A DNA stretch of 50,444 nucleotides from Pseudonocardiaceae bacterium (GTDB lineage Bacteria > Actinomycetota > Actinomycetes > Mycobacteriales > Pseudonocardiaceae). A program made the translations under genes and the position numbers. Below are positions 8,938 to 17,265 of the stretch, in pieces. The notes beneath the pieces were generated by a model. The model did no database searches. It worked only from the letters and a program-made list of their open reading frames with translations, and was not told the DNA's origin. Each line of letters opens with the position of its first letter. The first letter of the stretch is position 1. The DNA lies in assembly GCA_009379845.1 (NCBI GenBank), contig WHSZ01000043.1:1-50444 (forward strand), read 5' to 3'.

Positions 8938-9321
8938 CTAGCCGCACAGGCAGAACGGGTGCCCCACCGGGTCGAGGAAAACCCGGAACTTCGGGTGCTT
9001 CTCCGGTCCTTCGATCAACCTCGCGCCGACCGCGACCGCGTGTTGCTGCGCGGACTCCGCATCGCTGACATCGAAATCGAGGTGCAGCATCTGCGGGCGC
9101 GGCCCCTCCGGCCAGGTCGGCGGCTGGTAGTCGGGTGAGCGCTGGAAGGCGATGTCCACGCCACCGTTCGGATTGCTCAGCTGAATCCACTGGTTCTCCG
9201 GATCCGGCTCCGGATCCGGTGGCCAGCCGAGCAGTTCCGCGTAGAAGTTGGACAGCGCCAGCGGGTCAGGGCAATCGATCGCGACCAGGTCGAACCGCGG
9301 TAGCACGTTGCCGGTTGTCAT
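8938..9321 (-). CDS. VOC (glyoxalase/bleomycin-resistance-like) family protein
   Basis: A 127-residue single-unit VOC protein: FDLVAIDCPDPLALSNFYAELLGW at the N-terminus, then MLHLDFDVSD in the middle and FRVFLDPVGHPFCLC at the C-terminus, giving the usual His and Glu/Asp metal-site positions. GGAGGTGAACGG lies directly before the ATG at 9321, which decides the start over upstream ATGs. It is convergent with the methyltransferase (4 bp between stops). A strong inverted repeat sits just upstream. Substrate unknown. Confidence 0.75.
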   Translation of the reverse strand: MTTGNVLPRFDLVAIDCPDPLALSNFYAELLGWPPDPEPDPENQWIQLSNPNGGVDIAFQRSPDYQPPTWPEGPRPQMLHLDFDVSDAESAQQHAVAVGARLIEGPEKHPKFRVFLDPVGHPFCLCG

Positions 9322-9342
9322 CCGTTCACCTCCGGTGTTCTC

Positions 9343-9370
9343 CCTCATAACCACCTAATAGGTTATGAGG
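9343..9370. promoter_or_regulatory. perfect inverted repeat upstream of the VOC gene
   Basis: CCTCATAACC (9343-9352) and GGTTATGAGG (9361-9370) are perfect 10-bp arms around an 8-bp A/T-rich spacer. The element lies 22 bp upstream of the VOC start codon, where a repressor dimer would block transcription. No regulator gene sits directly beside it. Confidence 0.5.
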
Positions 9371-9430
9371 GTTATCGAGGCGAAGCAACCGCGATTTCGT
9401 GGCGCTAGGAGTTCCTGCCGAACCAGGTAC

Positions 9431-10309
9431 TCACGGGTTTTCCATCAGCTCACGGATTCGCGCGCGCTGGCTCTCCGCGGGGGAGGCGATCGGCATCCGG
9501 CACGACTCGGGAAAGCCCCGCACGCCCAACGCCGATTTCAGCGCCGCGATGTTGGCTCCGATCGCACCGACGGCCTCGTCGACCCGCCGCTGGGCGTGCC
9601 GTTCGGCCTCCGCGTCGCCGCTCAGTACCGCCTCGGCGAGCCGCACGAACGGCTCGGGCAGCGCGGCGGACACCCCGGAGACCACCCCGGAACCACCGGC
9701 CCGCACCACGTCGGCCAGATCCCGGTCGTTCCCGGACAGCACGGTAAACCCGTCCGGTGTCGCGGCAGCGTACGCACTGATCAACTCGGTACCCTGCACC
9801 CCGCTGAGCTTGACGCCGGAGATCCCCGGCAGCTTGGCGAGTTCGGCGAGCAGCTCCGCCGGCACCGGGTTGTTGGTGACCGCCTCGAAGGCGTACACAA
9901 AGAGCTCGGCCCCTTCGGCCGCCTCGGCGATCTCCGCGTAGTAGCGCAGTATCTGCTCCGGTTCGGCGCGCAGGTAGAACGGCGTGATCGCGGCGAGCCG
10001 CCTCAGCCCGAGGCGCCGCGCCGACCGGGTCAGCCGCACCGCCTGCCGGCCGCTTGCCGCGCCGACGTGCCCGATCACGGCCTCCGGCCCGGCGGCATGC
10101 GCGGCCGTCTCGAACACCCGCAACCGCTCGTTGTCGTCCAGCGCGAGAAACTCCCCCGTGGTGCCGGCGACGAACATGCCGTCCAGCCCGGCGGTCGCCA
10201 GGCCGGCGTGCAGCCGGTGCACCTCGTCGATGTGCACCTCGCCTTCCCGGTCGAACAGCACCGGGGTGGCGGAGAATACCTTCGGGCGGGCCGAAATCGC
10301 CTCGGTCAT
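9431..10309 (-). CDS. dihydrodipicolinate synthase (DapA/NAL) family aldolase or lyase
   Basis: 292 residues of TIM barrel. GTTGEF at about residues 48-53 binds the substrate carboxylate, FVYAFEAV carries the conserved Tyr, and SGVKLSGV carries the Schiff-base Lys. The ATG at 10309 overlaps the stop of a transporter remnant by ATGA. The family uses pyruvate or releases it from 2-keto acids. Being outside a lysine operon and coupled to a tripartite carrier fragment points to sugar-acid or amino-acid catabolism rather than lysine synthesis; this is inference. Confidence 0.8.
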   Translation of the reverse strand: MTEAISARPKVFSATPVLFDREGEVHIDEVHRLHAGLATAGLDGMFVAGTTGEFLALDDNERLRVFETAAHAAGPEAVIGHVGAASGRQAVRLTRSARRLGLRRLAAITPFYLRAEPEQILRYYAEIAEAAEGAELFVYAFEAVTNNPVPAELLAELAKLPGISGVKLSGVQGTELISAYAAATPDGFTVLSGNDRDLADVVRAGGSGVVSGVSAALPEPFVRLAEAVLSGDAEAERHAQRRVDEAVGAIGANIAALKSALGVRGFPESCRMPIASPAESQRARIRELMENP

Positions 10310-10443
10310 GTCTTCCCATCTGTTGTCGGTAACGTCGCCGCGCGCTTCGTCCGGCGGGCCAGCAACGGCCAGACCAGCGCGAGCACGCTGAGGCCGAGTA
10401 GTACCACGGCGATCGGGCTGCCGCACGATCGCAGGTGTTGCGA
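10306..10443 (-). pseudogene. C-terminal remnant of a TctA-type tripartite tricarboxylate carrier
   Basis: The frame between the TAA at 10446-10444 and the TGA at 10308-10306 encodes 45 residues. It contains SPIAVVLLGLSVLALVWPLL followed by a basic tail. This looks like the last membrane helix and C-terminus of TctA permeases. The remaining roughly 450 residues are absent; a CGNR regulator gene starts on the other strand immediately upstream. Its stop overlaps the next start (ATGA), as expected for an ancestral tct-dapA-like operon. Confidence 0.45.
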
Positions 10444-10456
10444 TTACAGTGATGGC

Positions 10457-10933
10457 ATGGCTGGTCGGGGCATGGAACCTGACGTCGAACTGCTGCTCGA
10501 CTTCATGAACACGCTGGATGTCGAGAACGACACCGACGTCTTGCGCACCGTGCAGGGCTGGCAGGACTGGGCCGGCACGCGCCGGCTACGCGCCGGCACG
10601 CTGACCGAAGCGCGCGAACTGCGCGCCGCGCTACGCGCTGCCGTCGGGGATCCGGACGCCGCTCCCGTGAACGTCGGCGCCGAGGTGCGGATCGCGCTGG
10701 AGGACGGGCGGCCGTCGCTGGCCGCGTCCGATGTACGGGGCGCCGTGCTCGCTGCCGCCGCTCGGCTCGCCATCCTCGACGAGTGGCCCCGGATGAAGAT
10801 ATGCCCAGCGGACGACTGCCGCTGGGCATTCTTCGATCGTTCCCGGAACCGGTCGCGCACCTGGTGCTCGATGCGGGTGTGCGGCAACCGGGAGAAAGCC
10901 CGCTCCTGGCGAGCCCGAGCCGCTGGCTCGTGA
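10457..10933 (+). CDS. CGNR zinc-finger / ABATE-domain regulator
   Basis: 158 residues. N-terminal ABATE region (LLLDFMNTLD, about 10-110), then the C-terminal zinc finger CPADDCRWAFFDRSRNRSRTWCSMRVCGNREKA with the Cys-x4-Cys and Cys-x4-Cys pattern and the CGN(R) motif. The family comprises putative stress or metabolite-responsive transcription factors. The start is ATG 10457 or ATG 10472. The TGA stop lies inside palindrome copy 2. It abuts the TctA remnant, so its arrival may have truncated that gene. Confidence 0.8.
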   Translation: MAGRGMEPDVELLLDFMNTLDVENDTDVLRTVQGWQDWAGTRRLRAGTLTEARELRAALRAAVGDPDAAPVNVGAEVRIALEDGRPSLAASDVRGAVLAAAARLAILDEWPRMKICPADDCRWAFFDRSRNRSRTWCSMRVCGNREKARSWRARAAGS

Positions 10934-11017
10934 GTCTTTTTAGGTGCTATAACCCTAAACTGTGTCAATGGCACCAAGCATGACCCGATGACGAGCAGGT
11001 CTCGGTGACTCACGAGC
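10926..11017. repeat. gene-end palindrome, split copy 2
   Basis: The arm GCTCGTGAGTC (10926-10936) is followed by TTTTTAGGTGCTATAACCCT. The partner GACTCACGAGC lies at 11007-11017. The intervening sequence (ACTGTGTCAATGG, then GAGCAGGTCTCGG) is homologous to that in copy 1 but present once. The stops of both converging genes (TGA at 10931-10933 and at 11012-11010) lie in the arms. Confidence 0.75.
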
Positions 11018-11555
11018 CTCGCCGCAGGCGAGGTTTATACACCGACAAGCCCGTCGACAGCCCGAGTGCGACAACGTGGAATATCGCGACCAGCAGAATT
11101 CCGCTTTGCGCGGAAGCCAATTCCGCGGATCCAGGCGTGTTGGCGTACGCCAAGCCGACCTCAATCAGTTCGGTCTGCACCATGGCGGACAGCAGGATCG
11201 CTCCGATTGACAGCACGAATTTCGTCAGCACCCAGTAATGCCGAACCAGGCCCCACTTCGTGCCGAGCGACAGGATGATCCCGGTAACCACCGCACCGAT
11301 TCCGATCGGCCGGGTAAGCACCGCGATCAGCATTCCGTGGAATTCGTACACCGCGCGGAGCACCGGCACCCGAGTCTCGAAAAACGCCACAATGGACAGC
11401 ACGAGCGCGGAGGCCGCGACACCCAACCAGCCAACGGACAGGATCACGTGCAGCAGCACCACGAATTGCCGCCACCGGCGCGGCAGCTTGCGACGCCGGG
11501 TCCAACGTTTCGACGGTGTGGTGGTATCGATCCGTTCCTGAGTCGTAGTAGTCAT
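11010..11555 (-). CDS. integral membrane protein (DUF2269-like)
   Basis: 181 residues. A basic cytoplasmic N-terminus (KRWTRRRKLPRRWRQ) is followed by four hydrophobic segments: about 28-55 (FVVLLHVILSVGWLGVAASA), about 65-85, about 88-110 (IGIGAVVTGIILSLG) and about 118-140, plus a final one near 160-175. The LHVILSVGWLG motif resembles small actinobacterial four-helix proteins of unknown role. It is divergent from the histidine kinase at 11714. No catalytic motif is visible. Confidence 0.6.
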   Translation of the reverse strand: MTTTTQERIDTTTPSKRWTRRRKLPRRWRQFVVLLHVILSVGWLGVAASALVLSIVAFFETRVPVLRAVYEFHGMLIAVLTRPIGIGAVVTGIILSLGTKWGLVRHYWVLTKFVLSIGAILLSAMVQTELIEVGLAYANTPGSAELASAQSGILLVAIFHVVALGLSTGLSVYKPRLRRGS

Positions 11556-11583
11556 GATCCCGCCCTCTTCCCAGAATCGCCCT

Positions 11584-11601
11584 CGTTGAATCAATTCAAC
11601 G
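11584..11601. promoter_or_regulatory. inverted repeat in the divergent membrane protein / kinase promoter region
   Basis: CGTTGAA-TCAA-TTCAACG is a perfect 7-4-7 inverted repeat, 29 bp upstream of the membrane-protein start and 113 bp from the kinase start. It is a candidate regulator site, perhaps for the adjacent response regulator; this is unproven. Confidence 0.35.
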
Positions 11602-11713
11602 GCAGCGGCCGGGTGCGGGTCGTCAGCGCACGATCGGCTCGGGAATACGAATATTTGCGTAGATCCGCGCGCGATTGCGGCGATCGCCGAACCCGAGTCC
11701 TTATGCTGCGTAG

Positions 11714-12838
11714 GTGACCGGGCTGCGCGAACGAATCCCACCGATGCTGGACATCGGCATCGCGCTGGCGGCCGCGGTGTTCGTCTCGGTCGGCACGTTC
11801 GGAGCCGCCACGTATCAGCCCGCTGCCCGGCCACCGGATGCCGTTACCGTCAGCCTGACCGTGCTCGCCGCGCTGGCGCTTGCCTGGCGACGCCGCGCAC
11901 CGGTGGCGATGCTGGCCTCCGTGGTGGCGGTGGTCTGCGGCTACCTGCTGATCGGTTACCCATACGGGCCCATCCAGCTGTGCATGGTGTTCGCCATGTT
12001 CGAGCTCGCCAGGCAGCGCGGGCTGCGCACCTCGCTGCTGGCCTGCGGGGTGAGCGTGCTCGTGGTGATGGCGGTGTTCACCGCGGGACGGTTGCTCGGC
12101 GGCCACGACGTGACCGTGCAGCTGGTTGGCGCGTGGACGGGCTGGTTGATCGTGCCGTGGTCGGTCGGCGCGCTGGTGCACGTCCGGACCGCCGCGACCA
12201 AGCGGGAACGGCGGGAACTCGCCGCAAGGGCGGCACTTGAGGAGCGCATGCGGGTGGCACGCGACGTGCACGACATCGCCGGACACGGATTCTCCGCGGT
12301 GGCGATGCAGGCCGGCGTCGCGCTCGTGGTGTTCGACGAGCAGCCGAAGCAGGCAAAGGAGTCCCTCGAAGCCATCCAGGCGACCAGCGCGAAGGCGCTC
12401 AGTGATCTGCGCACCATGCTGGACGCCTTCCACCGGCAGGCGACGGAACCCGTCGACACGCAAGGATTGCGCGACCTCGACGCGCTCGTCGACACGGTTC
12501 GCGCCGGCGGCCTGCCGGTACGGCTTTCCCGCGAGGACGTCACCGTATCGGAGGGCACCGATCGCGCCGCCTACCGCGTCGTGCAGGAAGCGCTGACCAA
12601 CGCGCTGCGACACGCCGGACCGACCACAGCCGACGTGGACGTGCACCGGGACGGCGACACTCTGGTGGTAGACGTGCGGGACAGCGGCGTCGGCGCGGAC
12701 AATGTGACTCCCGGTCGCGGGCTGGCCGGAATGCGCGAGCGCGTGGCGGCGGTTGGCGGCGAGCTCACCGCGGGCTCGCGTGCGGCCGGCGGATTCCAGG
12801 TGCTGGCGCGCCTGCCGATCAGCGAAGGGGACGCATGA
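11714..12838 (+). CDS. NarL/DesK-type sensor histidine kinase
   Basis: 374 residues. Several N-terminal membrane helices (about 10-155) form the sensor. The HisKA_3 dimerisation helix has RVARDVHDIAGHGFSAVAMQ with the phospho-accepting His. The C-terminal HATPase carries VVQEALTNALRHAG (N box) and VRDSGVGADNVTPGRGLAGMRER (G boxes). The GTG start follows the promoter region directly. The stop overlaps the response regulator start by ATGA, so they are coupled. It faces an ABC exporter, a common partner for this kinase class. Confidence 0.88.
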   Translation: MTGLRERIPPMLDIGIALAAAVFVSVGTFGAATYQPAARPPDAVTVSLTVLAALALAWRRRAPVAMLASVVAVVCGYLLIGYPYGPIQLCMVFAMFELARQRGLRTSLLACGVSVLVVMAVFTAGRLLGGHDVTVQLVGAWTGWLIVPWSVGALVHVRTAATKRERRELAARAALEERMRVARDVHDIAGHGFSAVAMQAGVALVVFDEQPKQAKESLEAIQATSAKALSDLRTMLDAFHRQATEPVDTQGLRDLDALVDTVRAGGLPVRLSREDVTVSEGTDRAAYRVVQEALTNALRHAGPTTADVDVHRDGDTLVVDVRDSGVGADNVTPGRGLAGMRERVAAVGGELTAGSRAAGGFQVLARLPISEGDA

Positions 12839-13494
12839 TCCGGGTAGTTCTGGCCGACGATCAGACCGTGGTGCGGATGGGCCTGCGGGTGCTCATCGAC
12901 CGCGAGCAGGACATGGAGGTGGCCGGCGAGGCCGAGAACGGCCAGGACGCGCTCGACCGGCTGCGCGAGCTCCGGCCCGACGTGTTGCTGCTGGACATCC
13001 GGATGCCCGGGATGGACGGGCTGGAGACGCTGCGCACGATCAGCGGCGACGATGCGCTGCGCGGCACCCGGGTCATCATCGTGACGACCTTCGAGATCGA
13101 CGAGTACGTGTACCAGGCGCTGCGGGCCGGTGCCAGCGGTTTCATCCTCAAGGACGCCGCGCCGGCCGAGCTGGTGCAAGCCATCCGCGTGGTGGCGGCC
13201 GGCGAGGCACTGCTGTCACCCTCGGTGACCAAGCGGGTGATCACGCTGTTCGGCGAGCAGCCCGCCAAGGCGGCGACCCAGGTGCCGGGCATGGACGAGC
13301 TGACCGAGCGCGAACGGGAACTGGTGGCCTGGGTGGCGACCGGACGGTCGAACGAGGAGATCGGGCAGGAGCTGTTCATCAGCCCCGCTACGGTACGCAC
13401 CCACGTGGGCCGCGCGATGATCAAGCTGCACGCGAGGGATCGCGCGCAGCTTGTCGTCTTCGCCGTGCAGGCCGGCCTCACCGCACCCCGCTGA
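12835..13494 (+). CDS. NarL/FixJ-family response regulator
   Basis: 219 residues. The receiver domain has VLADDQTVVRMGL, the phospho-acceptor Asp in VLLLDIRMPGMDG (about residue 53), and ILKDAAPAEL with the conserved Lys. The LuxR-type helix-turn-helix reads LTERERELVAWVATGRSNEEIGQELFISPATVRTHVGRAM. It is translationally coupled to the kinase. The stop codon starts a perfect hairpin shared with the converging ABC permease gene, a likely regulatory target. Confidence 0.92.
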   Translation: MIRVVLADDQTVVRMGLRVLIDREQDMEVAGEAENGQDALDRLRELRPDVLLLDIRMPGMDGLETLRTISGDDALRGTRVIIVTTFEIDEYVYQALRAGASGFILKDAAPAELVQAIRVVAAGEALLSPSVTKRVITLFGEQPAKAATQVPGMDELTERERELVAWVATGRSNEEIGQELFISPATVRTHVGRAMIKLHARDRAQLVVFAVQAGLTAPR

Positions 13495-13528
13495 GTAGGT
13501 CGCGATGCCAGAGCACCGCGACCTACTC
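13493..13528. terminator. bidirectional hairpin between convergent genes
   Basis: GAGTAGGTCGCG (13493-13504) pairs perfectly with CGCGACCTACTC (13517-13528) around a 12-base loop. It starts on the TGA stop of the response regulator and ends six bases short of the stop of the ABC permease. Same TGAGT...ACTCA format as other palindromes in the window. Confidence 0.7.
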
Positions 13529-13533
13529 ACGGG

Positions 13534-14376
13534 TCACAGCACGTCGCGGCGGCGCAGCAGGACGCACGCGAGGACCGCGAAGGCGATCAGGTAGGCACCG
13601 AGCACGACCGCGGCATGGGTACCGCTGACCACCTCGGTGACACCCGGCGTGCCACCCGGCTGCCCCTGCGCGCTGCCGCCCAGCGCGGCAACAAGCGAGC
13701 CCGCGTTGGTGCCAGGCAGGTAGCGCTGCACCACGTCCACGAAGTCCACAACGGACCCGAAGGCACGCACCAGGTTCTCGATCGCCAGTGCCCACACCAG
13801 ACCGACATCGACGGCCAACGCGGTGCCACGCAACATTGTTCCGAGGAACGCCCCACCGAAGCACCACATGACGACGATCAGCCAGCCCGCGCCCACGCCC
13901 CTGGCCAGCTCGCCGAACGGCGGCCAGTTCACCGGGCTGTCCGTGATGGACGCGACCACCACGCTCGCCGCACCGTCAACGACGAAGGTCGCAAGCACGA
14001 TCGCGAGCATCAGCACGGCCAGCGCGACCAGCTTTCCGCCGAGCACCGACAGCCGGCGTGGCCCCTGGGTGAGGAGCACTTTCACGGTGTCCCAACCGTA
14101 TTCACTTCCGGTGGCCAGCACGCCGAGCAGCAGCGCAAGCGCCCCGGCGAACAGCGGCATCCCCTGAATCGCCGTCGAAGCCAGCTCGGCAGGCAACGCA
14201 CCGGACAGCGCCTGCTCCCCGACCGGCTCGCCGGGACCCGTCGAAGTACCCCGGTAGCTGAAGTACGGGAACACGTAGCCGAACACCAGCGTCAGCAGCA
14301 TCCACACCACCGCGATCAACCAGGTGGCCGGCCGCTTGACCAGTTTCATGAATTCGGCGACAACACTCGCGTTCAT
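13534..14376 (-). CDS. ABC-2 type transporter permease
   Basis: 280 residues with six hydrophobic segments: NRPATWLIAVVWMLLTLVFGYVF-like start near 17-40, MPLFAGALALLLGVLATGSEYGWDTVKVLLTQGPRRL (about 75-110, the typical ABC-2 loop), and a final VVLGAYLIAFAVLACVLL. Its ATG overlaps the ATPase stop by ATGA. Together they form a heterodimer-type exporter (lipid, peptide or drug). The neighbouring two-component system suggests inducible resistance or envelope stress export. Confidence 0.82.
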   Translation of the reverse strand: MNASVVAEFMKLVKRPATWLIAVVWMLLTLVFGYVFPYFSYRGTSTGPGEPVGEQALSGALPAELASTAIQGMPLFAGALALLLGVLATGSEYGWDTVKVLLTQGPRRLSVLGGKLVALAVLMLAIVLATFVVDGAASVVVASITDSPVNWPPFGELARGVGAGWLIVVMWCFGGAFLGTMLRGTALAVDVGLVWALAIENLVRAFGSVVDFVDVVQRYLPGTNAGSLVAALGGSAQGQPGGTPGVTEVVSGTHAAVVLGAYLIAFAVLACVLLRRRDVL

Positions 14377-15278
14377 TTGGCCACCTCCTCGGGTGCCGTC
14401 ATCTCGAAGAAGATCTCTTCCAACGAGCGCTCGTGCCAGCCGATGGATCGCACCGCGATTCCGGCCAGTACCAGCTCCCGGTTCACCGAAGGCGCGGCGT
14501 CCTCGTCCACGCTCACGTGCAGCGCGGATTCGTGCACGCTCACCCGCTCCGCCCCGAACATCCGCGCGGTCACCGCGTTCGCCTCGTCCAACGGCTCCGC
14601 GACCACCCGCAGGCTGCCGTGCCCGCGCAGCTCGCGCACCGTTCCCTGGCGCACCAGGACTCCCTGGGAGATCACCCCGACCCGATCGCAGACCTGCTGC
14701 ACCTCACCGAGCAGGTGGCTGGAGAGCAGCACGGTGTGCCCGCCGGTGCCGAGCCGGCGGATCAGCATGCGCATGTCCGCCATCCCTGCCGGATCGAGAC
14801 CGTTGGTCGGCTCGTCGAGTATCAGCAGCTCGGGATCCTTGAGCAGGGCGGCTGCCACGCCGAGGCGCTGCTTCATGCCGAGCGAGTAGCTGGACGCGCG
14901 GTCCTTCGCGCGCTCGGTCAGATCGACCGTCTCCAGCGCCTCGTCGACCTTGCTGCCAGGCACCTTCGCGTAGCGCGCGAACACCCGCAGGTTGTCCCTT
15001 CCGGACAGGTACGGGTAGAACGCCGGTGACTCCACCAGCATGCCGATCCGTGCCAGCGCCGCCGGATTACCGGGCGCCGCGCCGAGCACTCGCGCGGTGC
15101 CCGCGCTCGCACGCACCAGCCCGAGCAGCATGCGCAGCGTGGTCGTCTTGCCGGCGCCGTTCGGCCCGAGAAAGCCGTAGACCTCGCCACGACGTACCTG
15201 GAGTCCAATGTGGTCAACCGCGATACGTTCGCCGTACCGCTTCGTCAAATCGTCGGTTCGTACCAGCAATTCCGTCAT
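14373..15278 (-). CDS. ABC transporter ATP-binding protein
   Basis: 301 residues. Walker A GPNGAGKTT (about 40-48), Q-loop within GMLVESPAFYPYLSG, signature SYSLGMKQRLGVAAALL, Walker B LLILDEPTNGLD, and the H-loop in LLSSHLLGEVQQ. The C-terminal extra domain (about 215-300) is typical of the BcrA/NatA-like drug-export group. It is first in the operon and is coupled to the permease. Confidence 0.92.
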   Translation of the reverse strand: MTELLVRTDDLTKRYGERIAVDHIGLQVRRGEVYGFLGPNGAGKTTTLRMLLGLVRASAGTARVLGAAPGNPAALARIGMLVESPAFYPYLSGRDNLRVFARYAKVPGSKVDEALETVDLTERAKDRASSYSLGMKQRLGVAAALLKDPELLILDEPTNGLDPAGMADMRMLIRRLGTGGHTVLLSSHLLGEVQQVCDRVGVISQGVLVRQGTVRELRGHGSLRVVAEPLDEANAVTARMFGAERVSVHESALHVSVDEDAAPSVNRELVLAGIAVRSIGWHERSLEEIFFEMTAPEEVAK

Positions 15279-15356
15279 GGCGGCTATCCTGCGCGCCAGG
15301 CGGCTGCCCGGTCGTCAGCGTGTGAGCGGCTTTGCCGGTACGAAAATCCGCGTACG

Positions 15357-15923
15357 TCAGCGCGCCTTGCTCGCCACGAACCGCACCCGGTCGCCGTCGC
15401 ACTCAACCACCGGCTCCACGAAGCCGGCTTCGGTCAGCCGCGCGGTGAGCCGGTCCGGTTCGACCGGCAGGAAGATGTCTCCCTCGTGCAGCTCCCGCCG
15501 TTCCGGTGTGTCCAGCCCGTCGGTGCCGAGGAAAACGCCTCCCGGCCGCAGCACCCGGCACGCCTCGGCCAGCACCTGGTTCTGCGATTCGTAGCTGGGT
15601 ACGTGGTGCAGCATGGTCAGCGAGGTCACCGCGGAGAACCGGTTGTCATCCAGCGGCAGCGCGGTGGCATCCGCCCGCATGACCGTGACATTGGTGCCCG
15701 CGAGCCGGTCGCGAAGGTCGTCGGCGAGCGCTTCGTCGAGTTCCACCGCGGTCACCCTGGCCGCACGGCGGCGCAGCACGTCGGTGGTAAGTCCCGGCCC
15801 GGCACCGATTTCCAGCACGTCGTCACCGAGATCGTGGCCACCGAGTACCCACGGCAGCAGGCGGTTCTCAACCAGCTCCGCCCATTCCGGGCTGGCGCAC
15901 AGCATCAGGTGTGCTTCGTTCAT
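15357..15923 (-). CDS. class I SAM-dependent methyltransferase
   Basis: 188 residues. Motif I is VLEIGAGPGLTTDVL (about 37-51), motif II VTAVELDEAL, and VMRADATALPLDDNRFSAVTSLTMLHHV covers the post-II region, followed by RVLRPGGVFLGTDG. This is a compact Methyltransf_11/25 enzyme. The ATG at 15923 was chosen because the family begins shortly before ELVENRLLPW. Acceptor unknown. It follows the DUF445 gene by 14 bp and may be co-transcribed with it. Confidence 0.82.
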   Translation of the reverse strand: MNEAHLMLCASPEWAELVENRLLPWVLGGHDLGDDVLEIGAGPGLTTDVLRRRAARVTAVELDEALADDLRDRLAGTNVTVMRADATALPLDDNRFSAVTSLTMLHHVPSYESQNQVLAEACRVLRPGGVFLGTDGLDTPERRELHEGDIFLPVEPDRLTARLTEAGFVEPVVECDGDRVRFVASKAR

Positions 15924-15937
15924 CCTGTCCCCTAGCC

Positions 15938-17236
15938 TCAGAAGATCACGTGCGCGATCGTGTAGATGATCAGCCCGGCGAGCGCGCCGACGACGGTGCC
16001 GTTGATCCGGATGAATTGCAGGTCCCTGCCGACCTGAAGCTCGATTTTGCGGGAGGTCTCCTCGGCGTCCCACCGCTCAACCGTGTCGGTTATCAGGGTG
16101 GTGATCTCGGCGCGATAGTTGGTGACCACGTAGGCGGCTGCGCTCTCCACCCAACCATCCACTTTGGACCGTAGTTCGGGGTCGGTCTCCAGCCGGGAGC
16201 CGAGCGAGAGCAGGCCGTTACGCACTCGCTGCCGCAGCTCGCTCGACGGGTCCTCGGCCGCGGTGAGCAGCATGGATTTGGCTGTGCTCCAAGCCGAATC
16301 GATCAACCGGCGCACCTCGGGGTGGTCAAGTACCTGCTGCTTGATCTGGTCCGCGCGCCGCATGGTCTCCGGGTCGTCCTGCAGGTCGCTGGCGAACTTC
16401 AGCAGGAACTTGTCCACCGCCATCCGCATCGGATGGTTCACGTCGGTCTTCACCGCCCACGCGAAGGCCAGCACCTCGCCGTATACCTTGTCCGCGACCA
16501 TTTCGTCCACGAACTTCGGCGACCAGGTGGGCGCCCGGTCGGAGACCACCCGCAACACCGCGTCGTGGTTGTCCCGCACCCACTCGTACGCGCGGTCGGA
16601 GATCAGGTCCACCAGGCGGTGATGCGATCCGTCGGTGAACACCCCGGACAGCAGCTTGCCGAGCGGTGGCCCCCACTGCTGCGACACCACGTGCCGCACC
16701 ACGGACTGCTCGATCACGGCCTGCACGTCCTCGTCACGCAGCACCGTCATCGCACCGCGCACCACGGTCGCCAGCTCCGACGTCGCGCGTTCCGCGTTGT
16801 CCGGTTTGGACAACCAACCGCCGATCCGGTTGGCGAGGCCGACGCGCGCGAGCTTGTCCCGCACCACCGGCTCGGCGAGGAAGTTCTCGCCGACGAACTC
16901 GCCGAGGCTGGAGCCGAGGGTGTCCTTGCGGGTTGGGATGATCGCGGTGTGCGGGATCTTGATGCCGAGCGGGTGCCGGAACAGCGCGGTGACCGCGAAC
17001 CAGTCGGCGAGCGCGCCGATCATGCCGGCTTCCGCGGCCGCACGGAGGAAGCCGGCCCAGGCCGGGGCACCGGCGGCCTGCCAGGCGCTGGTCAGCAGGA
17101 AGATTACCGTCGCACCCAGCAGGAACCCGAGCGCGACCAGCTTCATCCGGCGCAGGCCGGCGCGTTTGGCCTCGTCGTTGGCGGCCGCACCGGGCGGCCG
17201 TGCCGAGGTGTTCGAACGGGCGGTCAGTTGCTCCAC
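15938..17236 (-). CDS. DUF445 family membrane protein
   Basis: 432 residues. One N-terminal hydrophobic segment (LVALGFLLGATVIFLLTSAW) is followed by the family hallmark GMIGALADWFAVTALFRHPLG and IPHTAIIPTRKD. A long helical region comes next, then a C-terminal membrane anchor (VVGALAGLIIYTIAHVIF). DUF445/YjiN proteins are widespread membrane proteins of unresolved function. The GTG at 17236 was taken as start: it places the first helix normally and leaves 29 bp to the divergent aminotransferase. Confidence 0.85.
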   Translation of the reverse strand: MEQLTARSNTSARPPGAAANDEAKRAGLRRMKLVALGFLLGATVIFLLTSAWQAAGAPAWAGFLRAAAEAGMIGALADWFAVTALFRHPLGIKIPHTAIIPTRKDTLGSSLGEFVGENFLAEPVVRDKLARVGLANRIGGWLSKPDNAERATSELATVVRGAMTVLRDEDVQAVIEQSVVRHVVSQQWGPPLGKLLSGVFTDGSHHRLVDLISDRAYEWVRDNHDAVLRVVSDRAPTWSPKFVDEMVADKVYGEVLAFAWAVKTDVNHPMRMAVDKFLLKFASDLQDDPETMRRADQIKQQVLDHPEVRRLIDSAWSTAKSMLLTAAEDPSSELRQRVRNGLLSLGSRLETDPELRSKVDGWVESAAAYVVTNYRAEITTLITDTVERWDAEETSRKIELQVGRDLQFIRINGTVVGALAGLIIYTIAHVIF

Positions 17237-17265
17237 CCCACCATTGTCCGTGAGGATCAGGAATC

